Notes under the pieces: generated by a model
Databases searched by the model: none
Told to the model about the DNA's origin: nothing
The model's input: only the letters and a program-made list of their open reading frames with translations
Shown: in pieces, positions 25,224-34,171 of the stretch
Position numbering within the stretch: position 1 is the first letter of the stretch
Layout: the number at the start of each line of letters is the position of its first letter
Position numbers and translations under genes: made by a program
Origin: Pseudonocardia bannensis
GTDB taxonomy: Bacteria; Actinomycetota; Actinomycetes; Mycobacteriales; Pseudonocardiaceae
Reading direction: 5' to 3'
Assembly: GCF_012911875.1 (NCBI RefSeq)
Contig: NZ_JAAXKZ010000022.1
Location: forward strand, 1 to 58,644
Length of the DNA: 58,644 nucleotides

Positions 25224-25712
25224 GTGACCGACGAAGCCGCCCGGATCGCCGACCACCCCGTCTTCGCCACGCTCGGTGCCGCCGAGCGGGTCCAGATCGC
25301 CGCGGTCGCCCGGCCGGTGCGGTTCGGGGCCGGGCAGCGGGTCTTCGCCGAGGGCGCTCCCGCCCGCGGCTGCTGGCTGCTCCAGGAGGGTCGCGTCGCG
25401 TTGGAGGTCGACGTGCCGGGCGGCGGCCGGGTGGTGGTCCAAACCCTTGGTCCCGGGGATCTGCTCGGCTGGTCGTGGTTCGCCCCGCCGTACCGCTGGC
25501 AGGTCACGGCCCGCGCCCTCGGCCCGACCTCCGCCATCGAACTGGACACGACCGAACTCCGGGCGATGGCCGACCAGGACCCGCGCTTCGGCTACGCGCT
25601 GGCACGCACCTTGTTCGCGGCGTCGCTCGAACGGCTGCAGGCCACCCGCGCCCGGCTGCTCGACCTCCGGCGGAGGCCCGACGAACCCCGTGGCCGGGCC
25701 GCTCCCCGCTGA
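25224..25712 (+). CDS. Cyclic-nucleotide-binding domain protein
   Basis: A 162-residue protein that is essentially one CRP-like cNMP-binding beta-roll: FATLGAAERVQIAAVARPVRF, then FAEGAPARGCWLLQEGRVAL, and LGPGDLLGWSWFAPPYRWQV in the phosphate-binding cassette. The cassette lacks the GE-x(n)-RAA pattern of true cAMP binders (here GDLLGWS...RWQVTARA), so ligand binding is uncertain. A C-terminal helix (LFAASLERLQATRARLLDLR) follows but no winged helix, so it is not itself a DNA-binding CRP. Similar actinobacterial proteins often sit with redox or stress genes. Starts with GTG 25224; convergent with the protease gene. Confidence 0.75.
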   Translation: MTDEAARIADHPVFATLGAAERVQIAAVARPVRFGAGQRVFAEGAPARGCWLLQEGRVALEVDVPGGGRVVVQTLGPGDLLGWSWFAPPYRWQVTARALGPTSAIELDTTELRAMADQDPRFGYALARTLFAASLERLQATRARLLDLRRRPDEPRGRAAPR

Positions 25713-25762
25713 GGCACCTGCCGCGGTGCCCGGAGCGCCGTCCCGGGCACCGGGGCGTGCCG

Positions 25763-26611
25763 TCAGCGGCGGGCGGACACGTCGAGCCCGAGCCGGCGCA
25801 GTGCCGCCGCGACACGGTTCGCCGGGATCACGAAGCCGACGTTCTCCACCGTCGTCGTCTGGTCCCCGACCGCGACCGCGTACGTCATGCCCATGACACG
25901 CGCCGAATCGTCGACCATCGCACCGCCCGAGCTGCCCGAGCTGATCGCCGCGTCGGTCTGGATGAGGCCGGTCATGTTCCCGGCCGAGCGCCCCACGGCG
26001 GACACGATGCCGCGGGTGATCGAAGGCGCCCCGGGGAGGTTGAGCCCGTTCGAGATCACGACGACGTCCTGTCCCACCTCGACGGCCCGCGAATCGCCCA
26101 GCCGGGCCACGCGCAACCCGGAGGCGCGGTCGATGCGCAGCCAGGCCACATCCGCCGCGGTGTCCTTCCCCATCACGCGCGCGGTGTAGGTGTCGCGCGT
26201 ACCGATCACCGTCGCGCTGGTCGCGGTGCCCACCACATGGGCGTTGGTGACCAGGTCACCGGAGGGGGTCAGCACGATGCAGGTCCCGGCCCCCTGGGTG
26301 GCCGAGGTGGTGACCTCGACGCGCATGACCGCGGGCCCGACAGCGGCCACCACGGCCGGGACGTCAATGGACTGGGTCGGAGCGGCGGTCCGCTCGAGCC
26401 GTGGCGAGGCCGTGGCGGCGGTACTGCCGACGAGGGCCAGCAGCACGAGGGCCACCGCCAGGGTGACGCGCCGCAGCAGCGGTGTCCCGCGCCCCGGCGG
26501 CACCGGCCGCCGCCGGGGATCGATCCCGATCGGCCGGTGGGCCATCTGGTCCCGGGCGGTCGGGTCCTGTCGCTGTGGGCTGCCCGGTGGGGCCTCGCCG
26601 CTCGTCGTCAT
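25763..26611 (-). CDS. S1C-type trypsin-like serine protease, membrane-anchored
   Basis: A 282-residue secreted or anchored protease. A basic N-terminus and one hydrophobic segment (48-66, LAVALVLLALVGSTAATA) act as signal anchor. The catalytic triad is H125 (TNAHVV), D154 (TAADVAWL) and S228 (SSGSSGGAM); the usual GNSGG reads GSSGG. There is no PDZ domain, so this is a minimal HtrA/DegP relative rather than a full HtrA. GGGGAG before ATG 26611 fixes the start; a longer frame to 26761 has no support. Likely acts on envelope proteins. PEP-kinase gene lies 166 bp upstream on the same strand. Confidence 0.85.
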   Translation of the reverse strand: MTTSGEAPPGSPQRQDPTARDQMAHRPIGIDPRRRPVPPGRGTPLLRRVTLAVALVLLALVGSTAATASPRLERTAAPTQSIDVPAVVAAVGPAVMRVEVTTSATQGAGTCIVLTPSGDLVTNAHVVGTATSATVIGTRDTYTARVMGKDTAADVAWLRIDRASGLRVARLGDSRAVEVGQDVVVISNGLNLPGAPSITRGIVSAVGRSAGNMTGLIQTDAAISSGSSGGAMVDDSARVMGMTYAVAVGDQTTTVENVGFVIPANRVAAALRRLGLDVSARR

Positions 26612-26777
26612 CGTCACTCCCCACACCGATGGACACGGCCGACCACCCAGGCTGGAGGGCCCACGGACCCGGGGGCAGGGGCGCACGACCCGTCTCGACG
26701 GGACGTCTGGGGCTCGACAACGCGGGCACCGCGGACCACACCGCCGCCGCAGCGGCGGCACGCCGGATCGCCGCTGC

Positions 26778-29474
26778 TCAGGACGTCACGACGGTTCCGG
26801 CCGCGCCATCGACCGTGATCTCCTGCCCGGTCGCGATCCGCAGCGTCGCGTCCGGGACGCCGACCACCGCCGGAATGCCGTACTCCCGGGCGACCACGGC
26901 ACCGTGGGAGTTCGATCCGCCCATCTCCATGACCAGTCCCCCGGCGGTGAGGAACAGCGGCGTCCACCCCGGGTCGGTCGAGGGCACCACGAGGATCTCG
27001 CCGGGCTCGAGGTGGGCACCGACGGGATCCAGCACCACCCGCGCCGGTGCGGTCACCGTTCCCGCCGACGCCGGTGAACCGGCGAGCACCCCGTCGGTGG
27101 GACGGCCACGGCCCGCAGCACCGGCGCGCACCGCCTCGGGCTGGGTCCCGTCCGAGAGCACGATCCGCGGCACCTGCCGGCGGCGCAGCTCCTGGTCGTG
27201 ATCCTCGCGGCGGCGGGTGACCACGTCGCGCAGGTCGGCGCCACCGATCGCGGTACGGACCTGCTCGAGATCGAGGAAGAACACGTCGTCGGCGCCGTCC
27301 AGCAGGCCCCGGGCGGTGAGCTCGGCGCCGACGTTGGCGAGCTCGGCCCGGGCCTCGGCCAGCACGCGGACCAGGAAGTCCTTGTGCGTCTCGCGCATCC
27401 CCGCCAGCTCCCGGACCCGCCCCAGCGCCAGCCGCACCAACCGCGCGCGCACCCGCGACCGGCGTGCGACGCGGCCGACCACGGTGTCGACCGCTGCCCG
27501 CGCGGCCCGCTCGCCGCGGGCGAACTGCGCGTCCGGGGCGAGCGCGGGGTCCGCCTCGACGACGAGACGCAGGTAGTTGGCCAGCACCCCGAGCACGTAC
27601 GCCGGATCGTCGGACCAGCGCGGCACCCCGAGGTCGATCTCCGCGACGGCCCGATGGCCGTGCCGGCGCAGGAACCCGGCGAGCCCGTCCTGCAGGACCC
27701 CCGACAGCGCTCCGTGCTGGTAGCGCGCCGCGAGCTCGGCCGGGTCCTGCTCCCGCAGCGCCGCGGCTGCGGCGGTGTCGGCGCGCAGCCGGGTGGCCAG
27801 CGCCCACAGTTCGAGATCCATCATCGTGGTGACGTTGTGCGGCAGCGAGCGGAGCACCTCGTGGACGTCGTTGGCCCGGAAGTCCGCGCCGGCGAGCCGG
27901 CGCGCCAGGCCGAGCATGGCGAACCCGGCGCCGGCCACCGGGACCACCGTGGGCATGATCGGAAAGATCGCCTGCAGCAGCCGCTCGACGCGGTCCAGCC
28001 GCTGGGTGGCCGTCCGCTCGCCGGTCGCCGCGAGCAGGTCCTGCAACCGCCGGCCGACCCGGTCCGCGTGCCGGCGACCCGCCGCGGGGCTGACCAGGGC
28101 CTGGACCGCGCGCAGCGGGATCCGGAACCGGGCGGCGACCCGCGCCACGTTCCGCACGAACGGCCACCACGACGTGCTGCGGACGGAGAAGGCCGGATCG
28201 TCGAACAGCGACCGCAGCACCGTGGCCGAGCGCGCCTCCATGACATCGAGGACACGGGGCATCAGGGTCCGACCGGCGCGGCTGCGCAGCGCGGTGGTGA
28301 GGTCGATGAACAGCCGCCCGCCCGCCGTCGCGAACGCGGGCGGGCCGGTCCGCGGGTCGCCGACGGGAACGCCGAACAGGTGGTGCGCGGCGACCGAACC
28401 GAGGACCCGGAAGGCCGCGATGCCCATCGGCGTCAGCGGCCGGACGAGCCCCTGGGCGAGGCTGACGCAGAAGTACACCCGGCCCGCGCGGACCGGTTCC
28501 GGTATCGGGAACAGCGTCGTGATCGGCCGTGCCTGGGTCAGCCAGATCCGGCCGGCGGCGTCGACGGCCCACTCGATGTCCTGCGGCGCCCCGTAGTGGT
28601 CCTGCACCCGGCGGCCGAGCGCCGCGAGCTCCCGGAGCTGCGGGTCGCTCAGGCAGAGCTGTCCGAACCGGTCGTCCGCACCGTCCCGGGTGAGCCGTTC
28701 GGTGCCGCCGCCGGGCAGCGAGCGCACCTCGACGCGCTTGTCCCCCGCCCGGCGCTCCACGATCCCGCCCTCGGCGTCGACGACGACGTGGTCGGGGTTG
28801 ACCGCACCGGACACCACCGCCTCGCCCAGCCCCGGACTCGCGTCGATGACGGTCCACCCGCGGCGGCCGGTGAGCGGGTCGGCGGTGAACGCCACCCCCG
28901 CCACCCGGGCGTCGACCATCCGCTGCACGACGGCCGCGAGCCGCACCGTGCGCTGGTCGATGCCGGTGCTCACCCGGTAGGAGACGGCGCGATCGGTCCA
29001 CAGGGAGGCCCAGCAGCGGCGGACCGCATCCAGCACCGCGTCCGGGCCGACGACGTTGAGGTAGGTGTCCTGCTGGCCCGCGAAGCTGGCGCCCGGCAGG
29101 TCCTCGGCCGTGGCCGATGAGCGCACCGCGACCGGTACGTCCGGGCCCAGGCCGGCGTAGGCGGCGGTCACCGCCGCCACGATGTCGGTGGGTACGGGTG
29201 TGGCGAGCAGCCGCTCCCGGATCCGTTCCGGCGCGGGCTCCCCGGGCCGGAACGAATTCGGGAGCACGGCGTCGAGTCCGGCCGCATCGGCGACCCGGGC
29301 GTAGGCCGCCGTCGTGACGCAGAACCCGCCGGGGACCTCGAAGCCGGCCCCGAGGAGCTCCCCCAGGTTGGCCGCCTTGCCGCCGACCTGCGGCAGCCGG
29401 GCGGCGTCGAGCCGGGCGAGATCGAGGACGAGGGCCCGATCGGTCGCGGCGCCGGGCGGCTGCGTGGTGACCAT
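26778..29474 (-). CDS. PEP-synthase-like ATP/phosphohistidine kinase, rifampin-phosphotransferase architecture
   Basis: An 898-residue protein with three parts: an N-terminal PPDK-type ATP-grasp domain (1 to about 330; QVGGKAANLGELLGAGFEVP, VAVRSSATAEDLPGASFAGQ, then DIEWAVD and LTQARPITTLF), a long helical substrate domain (about 340-780), and a C-terminal swivelling phospho-His domain with the catalytic His in GGSNSHGAVVAREYGIPAVV. The PEP-binding barrel of true PEP synthase is absent. This is the layout of rifampin phosphotransferases, which carry phosphate from ATP to the drug; relatives with other substrates exist, so the acceptor is unproven. No rifamycin-associated promoter element is seen. 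Start at ATG 29474. Confidence 0.85.
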   Translation of the reverse strand: MVTTQPPGAATDRALVLDLARLDAARLPQVGGKAANLGELLGAGFEVPGGFCVTTAAYARVADAAGLDAVLPNSFRPGEPAPERIRERLLATPVPTDIVAAVTAAYAGLGPDVPVAVRSSATAEDLPGASFAGQQDTYLNVVGPDAVLDAVRRCWASLWTDRAVSYRVSTGIDQRTVRLAAVVQRMVDARVAGVAFTADPLTGRRGWTVIDASPGLGEAVVSGAVNPDHVVVDAEGGIVERRAGDKRVEVRSLPGGGTERLTRDGADDRFGQLCLSDPQLRELAALGRRVQDHYGAPQDIEWAVDAAGRIWLTQARPITTLFPIPEPVRAGRVYFCVSLAQGLVRPLTPMGIAAFRVLGSVAAHHLFGVPVGDPRTGPPAFATAGGRLFIDLTTALRSRAGRTLMPRVLDVMEARSATVLRSLFDDPAFSVRSTSWWPFVRNVARVAARFRIPLRAVQALVSPAAGRRHADRVGRRLQDLLAATGERTATQRLDRVERLLQAIFPIMPTVVPVAGAGFAMLGLARRLAGADFRANDVHEVLRSLPHNVTTMMDLELWALATRLRADTAAAAALREQDPAELAARYQHGALSGVLQDGLAGFLRRHGHRAVAEIDLGVPRWSDDPAYVLGVLANYLRLVVEADPALAPDAQFARGERAARAAVDTVVGRVARRSRVRARLVRLALGRVRELAGMRETHKDFLVRVLAEARAELANVGAELTARGLLDGADDVFFLDLEQVRTAIGGADLRDVVTRRREDHDQELRRRQVPRIVLSDGTQPEAVRAGAAGRGRPTDGVLAGSPASAGTVTAPARVVLDPVGAHLEPGEILVVPSTDPGWTPLFLTAGGLVMEMGGSNSHGAVVAREYGIPAVVGVPDATLRIATGQEITVDGAAGTVVTS

Positions 29475-29623
29475 GAACGAGGGTAGCGCCGGAGCAGAGA
29501 GCAACTCAACGCTTGATGAAAAATAGCTCGCACGGCTCGCGGGCCGGGGGTCCGCCGTGTCCGGCGGGCGGGTTCGGGGTAACCCATCCGTTCCGGACGA
29601 CCCGTTCACCCTTGGAGGACACG

Positions 29624-29815
29624 GTGGCAGAACGCGGCAGTGCCAAACACGGCGCCCTGAAGGACGAGGCGCTCGAGCGCGAGATCGAGAACGATCTGCG
29701 GGGCGGGGGGCCGACGCGCGAGCAGTGGCGTGAAGCCGAGTTCCCCGACGACGAGGAGATCCAGGAGCTGGGCCTGGACGCGCCGCCGCGGCCCGAACTG
29801 CGGGACGAGGGCTAA
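29624..29815 (+). CDS. Small charged hypothetical protein (63 aa)
   Basis: A 63-residue highly charged, hydrophilic protein: VAERGSAKHGALKDEALER, then a central GGGPTREQWREAEFPDDEE and an acidic tail. The ERGS(A/S)KHG opening is widespread in actinobacterial small proteins related to the DUF2795 group; function unknown. GGAGG seven bases before GTG 29624 supports this start over the longer frame from 29513. It is divergent from the PEP-kinase gene, sharing a 149-bp control region. Likely intrinsically disordered. Confidence 0.7.
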   Translation: MAERGSAKHGALKDEALEREIENDLRGGGPTREQWREAEFPDDEEIQELGLDAPPRPELRDEG

Positions 29816-29835
29816 CCGATCCCGCAGGTGCCGGC

Positions 29836-30615
29836 TCAGGTGAGCGTGGCGACGAGGTAGCTGCCCGCGAGCGCGACGGCGAGGAGCCCGAGGACCGCTC
29901 GGAGAAGGCTCTCGGGCAACCGTGAGTGGATCCGTGCGCCGATGTAGCCGCCGATGAGGCCGCCGACGCCGCAGATCAGGCCGAGCGTCCAGTTCGGGGC
30001 GACGGAACCGCCGGCCGTCACGGACAGCAGCGTGTAGGCGAGGGCGCCGGTGATCGAGGTGAGGAAGGTGCTGGCCAGCGCCGCGGGCGCGACCTCGGCC
30101 ACGGACACGCCGACGCCCACCAGGATCGGCCCGAGGATCGAGCCGCCCCCGATGCCGTAGACGCCCCCGGCGATCCCGACGGCCAGCGAGAGCGCAACCA
30201 CCGTTCTCGGCGTGAGCCGCCGGGAGGCCTCGGCTCCTCGCCCACGACCGCGGGTGAGCAGCCAGAGGCCGGTCGGGAGCAGCAGCGCGGCGGCGAGGAT
30301 CCGGAACGTCGCGGCATCGGATGCCAGGTAGACCCGCAGAACGGCCCCGATGGCGACGCCAGGCAGCGTCCCGGCGAGCATCTGACGCGTCAGCGGGCCC
30401 ATGAGTTGCCCCTGACGCCGGTAGCGGAACAGGGCACCCGGGCCGGCCACGACGTTGAACAGCAGGTTCGTCGGCGTCACCTGCGGATTGGGGACGTGGA
30501 GGACGTCGAGCTGGACCGGGAGCAGGAACACCGCTCCGGACACGCCGACCGGCGTCGTCAGGACGGAGATGCACAGGCCGGCGGCGAACCCGAGAAGCAG
30601 GCCCTGCCAGGTCAC
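29836..30615 (-). CDS. TauE/SafE-family sulfite exporter-like permease
   Basis: A 259-residue membrane protein of about eight helices with the TauE/SafE repeat: GLLLGFAAGLCISVLTTPVG at the N-terminus and its internal repeat AVGIAGGVYGIGGGSILGP near residue 145. NPQVTPTNLLFNVVAGPGAL and the closing helix (LGLLAVALAGSYL) fit. The family exports sulfite, sulfoacetate or other organosulfur anions, but most members are uncharacterised. Together with the second TauE gene at 34643 and the SulP gene it makes three anion carriers within 16 kb. Stands alone on its strand. Confidence 0.85.
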   Translation of the reverse strand: MTWQGLLLGFAAGLCISVLTTPVGVSGAVFLLPVQLDVLHVPNPQVTPTNLLFNVVAGPGALFRYRRQGQLMGPLTRQMLAGTLPGVAIGAVLRVYLASDAATFRILAAALLLPTGLWLLTRGRGRGAEASRRLTPRTVVALSLAVGIAGGVYGIGGGSILGPILVGVGVSVAEVAPAALASTFLTSITGALAYTLLSVTAGGSVAPNWTLGLICGVGGLIGGYIGARIHSRLPESLLRAVLGLLAVALAGSYLVATLT

Positions 30616-30705
30616 GCGAGCCCGATTCCCATGCCGATCACTATCGCGCAGACTCCCGCCGCGGGTGGTGCCGGCCCGGCTCAGCGGGCCACCTCGCCGC
30701 TGCTC

Positions 30706-31161
30706 TCACCGGCACTGCGGCACCGCAGAGGCCAGCTCTTCGCCCCCGGCCCGCCCGGTCCCGGCCATCGGCTGCCGGAACAGGACCTGCGTGCCCCGCC
30801 GGTCGTGGCGGATCAGCACACCGTCGACGAGGCGGTGCATCAGCAGAATGCCGCGGCCACCGCCGGCGGACGGGCTGCCGGGGGCCCGCCACCGTCCGAA
30901 ATCCGTGACCTCCATCCAGAGGGCGTCCGGCTCGGTCCACAACGTCACCTCGACGGTCCCGGCCTCGTCGGCGTCGTACGCATGGGCCACGGCGTTGGTC
31001 GCCGCCTCGCTGACCGCCAGGAGGAGGTCGTCCTCCAGATCCCCGAGCCCGAGCGGCTCCAGGCACTCGCGCAGCCGCTGTCGGATCGACGCCAGTCGGT
31101 CCGGGGTGGCCGGCCAGGTCAGGCGGACGAACTCGGTCTGGTGGTTCCTGGTATCGCGCAC
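30706..31161 (-). CDS. HATPase anti-sigma/regulator kinase, RsbW-like
   Basis: A 151-residue GHKL ATPase of the SpoIIAB/RsbW type. The N-box is VSEAATNAVAHAYD, G1 is VTDFGRW, and the G2 loop is GGRGILLMHRLVD. Such proteins bind and inhibit sigma factors, or phosphorylate STAS antagonists on serine, in partner-switching stress control. AGGAGG ten bases before GTG 31161 supports the short start over the frame to 31260. The nearby STAS (33579) and MEDS (32294) genes are possible partners, though no sigma-B-type gene is here and the sigma gene next door is dead. Confidence 0.85.
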   Translation of the reverse strand: MRDTRNHQTEFVRLTWPATPDRLASIRQRLRECLEPLGLGDLEDDLLLAVSEAATNAVAHAYDADEAGTVEVTLWTEPDALWMEVTDFGRWRAPGSPSAGGGRGILLMHRLVDGVLIRHDRRGTQVLFRQPMAGTGRAGGEELASAVPQCR

Positions 31162-31306
31162 AGCGACGCCGCCTCCTGAGCATCGACGAACAGTTGCCCC
31201 GGGATTGCCCCGACCGCGGCCCGGGGAAAAGCCATCCACCGCGAGACGCCCCCCACTCACCGCTCTCGCCCCGCGCCGGCCACGGCGGCCGGGCCGTCGC
31301 GATGTG

Positions 31307-31800
31307 TCAGATCGAGGACTCGGACCGACCAGCGCTGATCGGTGCGCACTCGGCGGCGCGCCCGGCGAGCAGCGCGCGCTCGCCCCCGTTCCGCGTGAGT
31401 GAGGCCGCGCGCTCGAACTCGTCGTGCGCCTCGCCGAAACGACCGAGCTCGGCCAGGAGGTTACCGCGGACGCTCGGCAGCAGGTGGTAGGTCTTCAGCG
31501 ACGGTTCCGAGACCAGCCACCACCGACGACAGCCGGGCGGCGCGTTCCTCCCCCGTCGGCACCTCGAACGGGACGCGGGCCTTGGCGAGGGTCCGTTCGG
31601 CCCGGACGATCCGCTGGGCGACGGTCGGCTCCGGGACCAGGAACGCACGCGCGATCTCCTCGGTCGCCAGGCCACCGAGCAGGCGGAGCGTGAGCGCGAC
31701 CCGCGCCTCGGTGGCCAGCACCGGACGGCACGCGATGAACACCAGGCGCAGCAGGTCGTCCTCGATGTCCCCGTGCGACGAGCGTCCGAGGCCGCCGCGC
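31307..31800 (-). pseudogene. ECF42-type sigma factor remnant
   Basis: Two frames carry parts of one gene. The first reads DDLLRLVFIACRPVL, VALTLRLLGGLATEEIARAF and LVPEPTVAQRIVRAERTLAK, the region 4 of ECF sigma factors with a TPR-like C-terminal extension (DUF6596). After RLSSVV the sequence jumps, in another frame, to SEPSLKTYHLLPSVRGNLLA and FERAASLTRNGGERALLAGR, the very end of that extension. About 200 internal residues and the whole of region 2 are missing. ECF42 sigma factors are known to pair with DGPF/YCII proteins, one of which is broken just upstream. Confidence 0.8.
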
Positions 31801-31847
31801 CCCCGATCGGACAGCTTCGTCCGCGCCCCGGCAAGGCCGGGACGGGC

Positions 31848-32265
31848 CCGACCACCGCCGCTCCGCCACCTGCTCGCGCAGGCGCTGCTCCGCCTCCCTG
31901 AGCTCCGGGGTGAACTCGGCGCCGAGGTCATCGGCCTCGAACACCTGCCGGATCTCGATCTCGGACTCCCCCCTCGACCGGGTTGGGGCAACGCTTGACC
32001 CACTCGATCGCCTCGTCCAGAGACGTCACCTGGAGCAGCAGAACCCGGCGATGAGCTCCTTCGCCTCGGTGAAGGGACCGTCGATCACGGTCCGCTTCTC
32101 TCCGGAGAACCTGACGCGGGCGCCCTTCGAGCTCGGGTGCAGCCCCTCACCCGCGAGCAGCACGCCGGCCTTCGCCAGCTCCTCGTTGTACTTCTGCATC
32201 TCCGTGAGGAGCTCCTCGCCGGGGAGGACGCCGGAGCCCGGGATCGACACCGCGAGAAGGATTCT
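31848..32265 (-). pseudogene. DGPF/YCII-family protein, frameshifted
   Basis: Reads LLTEMQKYNEELAKAGVLLA, then GEGLHPSSKGARVRF and VIDGPFTEAKELIAGF, the family's DGPF motif. At about 32038 one G is missing, so the frame ends at CCSR-stop; the next frame gives LLQVTSLDEAIEWVKRCPNP, and after one extra G in a run of six (about 31968-31973) the original frame returns as EIEIRQVFEADDLGAEFTPE. The expected start codon before RILLAV is also gone. Dead partner of the adjacent ECF42 remnant. Confidence 0.8.
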
Positions 32266-32293
32266 TCCGGCGGGTACCGCCGGCTGCCGATGG

Positions 32294-32896
32294 TCATACC
32301 GGCCGGGCCCCCTGGGCCAGGGGCAGCCGCGCCAGCACCTGGCCACCCATCCACGCGTCCCGGTGCGCCTTCAGCGATGCCATGAGGACGTCGCCGCCGA
32401 ACACGCCGAAGTCGAACATGCAGACGAAGACGTGCGGAGCGGTGGTGGTGTACGCGCTCACCCGGACCTCGTAGGCCGCGAGCCGATCCTGGAAGCCGGC
32501 AGATCCGGCCAGGGTATGCAGGGCGGTCATGTCGGCGAGCGTGCGGGTGAAGCGGCGACGGTCCTGACCAGCGATTGCCCGGGACCAGCTGTAGGCCGCG
32601 CCGATCAACGAGTCGACGTCGAGCGGGCCGGCCATGGGCGTGGCACACGGTTGACTCACCTCGAACAGCCGCAGATCCACACCCTTGCCGGCCATCGTGG
32701 CGGCCATCCTCCGGCCGTCGCGGCGGTTCCCGACATAGCGGCACGCCTCCCCGTCCTCGAGGCCCTCGGTGAAGAACGACAGCGCCAGCCGCTCACGCTC
32801 CTCCTCGCCCAGTACGAAGGCACACACGTGATCATGGGCCGCCAGCTGGGCCCCACCGAACGTCGCCGTGCGCCGGACCTCGGCCGTCGTCGTCAT
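32294..32896 (-). CDS. MEDS-domain sensory protein
   Basis: A 200-residue protein matching the MEDS (DcmR sensory) domain: HDHVCAFVLGEEERERLALS, then FFTEGLEDGEACRYVGN, a middle VDSLIGAAYSWSRAIAG and RVSAYTTTAPHVFVCMFDFG, with the closing LKAHRDAWMGGQVLARLP. MEDS domains share the fold of circadian KaiC-like ATPases and are thought to sense small molecules such as hydrocarbon derivatives; in actinobacteria they commonly sit with HATPase and STAS proteins, as here. No output domain is attached. ATG 32896 is preferred over the longer frame to 32989. Confidence 0.8.
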   Translation of the reverse strand: MTTTAEVRRTATFGGAQLAAHDHVCAFVLGEEERERLALSFFTEGLEDGEACRYVGNRRDGRRMAATMAGKGVDLRLFEVSQPCATPMAGPLDVDSLIGAAYSWSRAIAGQDRRRFTRTLADMTALHTLAGSAGFQDRLAAYEVRVSAYTTTAPHVFVCMFDFGVFGGDVLMASLKAHRDAWMGGQVLARLPLAQGARPV

Positions 32897-33578
32897 CGCA
32901 TCACCCGGACCGGAACGGACGGATACCGCCGGACAGGTGGACGTCGGTAACGGCGGGTGCAAGGTGTGATGGCCCAGTGCGGAAGGCATGATTCACAGCC
33001 CCGTTTCCGGAGGAGTCCCGGATCTCCGTAGGCGTCACCGGAGACGGGACAGCAGCGGTCGGCGGTCCCAAGGCGCCTCCGAGCGGCACCCACCGTCCTC
33101 GCTCCACCCCCCTTTGGCAAGCTCCGGTGGTGCGGGACGCACGAACCGGCAGGTATGTCGGACTCCCGACCGTCCAGCCGACACACCGCGTCTGAGCTGT
33201 GGTTTCCCGAATGGGACGCCCCGCTCCCGCTGGGCGGTACGCCGGCCGTGCTCACCCTCGAAGCCGCCCGCGGCAGGAGAGGCAGGGTCGGCAGACGATC
33301 GCCCAGCAGGAGATCGTCACATCGCGAACATGTCGTCAATCGCCCGCCGGGTCCGCTCCGCGCTGTTGGGGCATGAGATGGGAGCAAGTCCGGAGTGTGA
33401 AGTGACGCCGGCCGCCTTCCCGGCCGGGTTCGAGGGCGCCGCCTGCGGCGGCGCGGGCCGGCTACGCGGGCCCGTGCTTCCCCCGTGCATCGCCCACGAT
33501 CGAATGAGGGCGTCCAGCAGGGTCCCCGTGCCCCGAACGAGGAGTACGGTCGGCCGTCGCACCAAGCTGGAGCCGGCG
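32897..33578. other. 680-bp gap between divergent MEDS and STAS genes
   Basis: No frame here shows a family motif or a ribosome site. A perfect 8-bp stem GCGCCGCC-TGC-GGCGGCGC sits at 33436-33454 without a U-tract. Promoters for both flanking genes must lie here but I cannot place their -10/-35 boxes with confidence. Confidence 0.5.
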
Positions 33579-33929
33579 ATGCCAAACGCACCCGATCAGA
33601 CAGGCCCCGGGTCGTTCGCCATCGATCTCGAACGCCCGAGCCCGAGTACGTTGGTGTGCACGGTCCGAGGCGAGATCGACATAGCCACCGCGACGGCGTT
33701 TCGGACCGGCCTCGAACGCACCGTTGGTACCGCTCGCACGATCGTGATCGATCTCGGCGAGGTCACCTTCATCGGCTCGATCGCCGTAGCGATCATCCTC
33801 GATGTCCTCCCGGCGCTGAGCGACGTCCAGGCGCTCAAGGTCGTCACCAGACGAAGCACCGCAAAGGTGTTCGAGATGCTCGCACTCACCCAGATCATCG
33901 ACTTCTTCCCGGACCGTTCGACGATCTGA
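33579..33929 (+). CDS. STAS-domain anti-sigma factor antagonist-like protein
   Basis: A 116-residue single STAS domain: FAIDLERPSPSTLVCTVRGE, DIATATAFRTGLERTV, TIVIDLGEVTFIGSIAVAII, then ALKVVTRRSTAKVFEMLALT. In SpoIIAA/RsbV proteins the phosphorylated serine lies in D-S-S/T-G at the strand end; here that place reads GSIA, so Asp and Gly of the motif are lost though one serine remains. It may not be a kinase substrate, or may act as a constant binder. The N-terminus was set at ATG 33579 because upstream sequence is unlike STAS. Likely partner: the RsbW-like kinase at 30706. Confidence 0.8.
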   Translation: MPNAPDQTGPGSFAIDLERPSPSTLVCTVRGEIDIATATAFRTGLERTVGTARTIVIDLGEVTFIGSIAVAIILDVLPALSDVQALKVVTRRSTAKVFEMLALTQIIDFFPDRSTI

Positions 33930-34133
33930 GCCGATGCCCGGAGGGGACCGCGCACTCCCCGGCCATCCAGCGTCCGACGCCGACCTCGAATGCGTGTGAG
34001 TCGTGAAGTGAGGGGCCGGGGCACCGGAAGGCACGTCGAGATCGATCCCTGGACCGTCCGTGGGCCGTCGGACGTCGGGGAGCGCTGAGAACCCGGAGAA
34101 CGAGCGAGCGCGTTTCGCCTGTTCACCAGAGAT

Positions 34134-34171
34134 GCCCCGCTCCCCCGGGCACTGGTCCGAGGGGGCGGGGC
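34134..34171 (-). terminator. GC-rich terminator hairpin of rnpB
   Basis: GCCCCGCTCCCCCGG (34134-34148) pairs with CCGAGGGGGCGGGGC (34157-34171) with two mismatches around an 8-nt loop. It starts at the last base of the RNase P RNA. No U-tract follows. Confidence 0.65.

Noticed and set aside
29577..29582. GGGTAA as a SigB-type -10 before the 63-residue protein
   Set aside because: No GTTT-like -35 at 14-17 bp; too weak to call.
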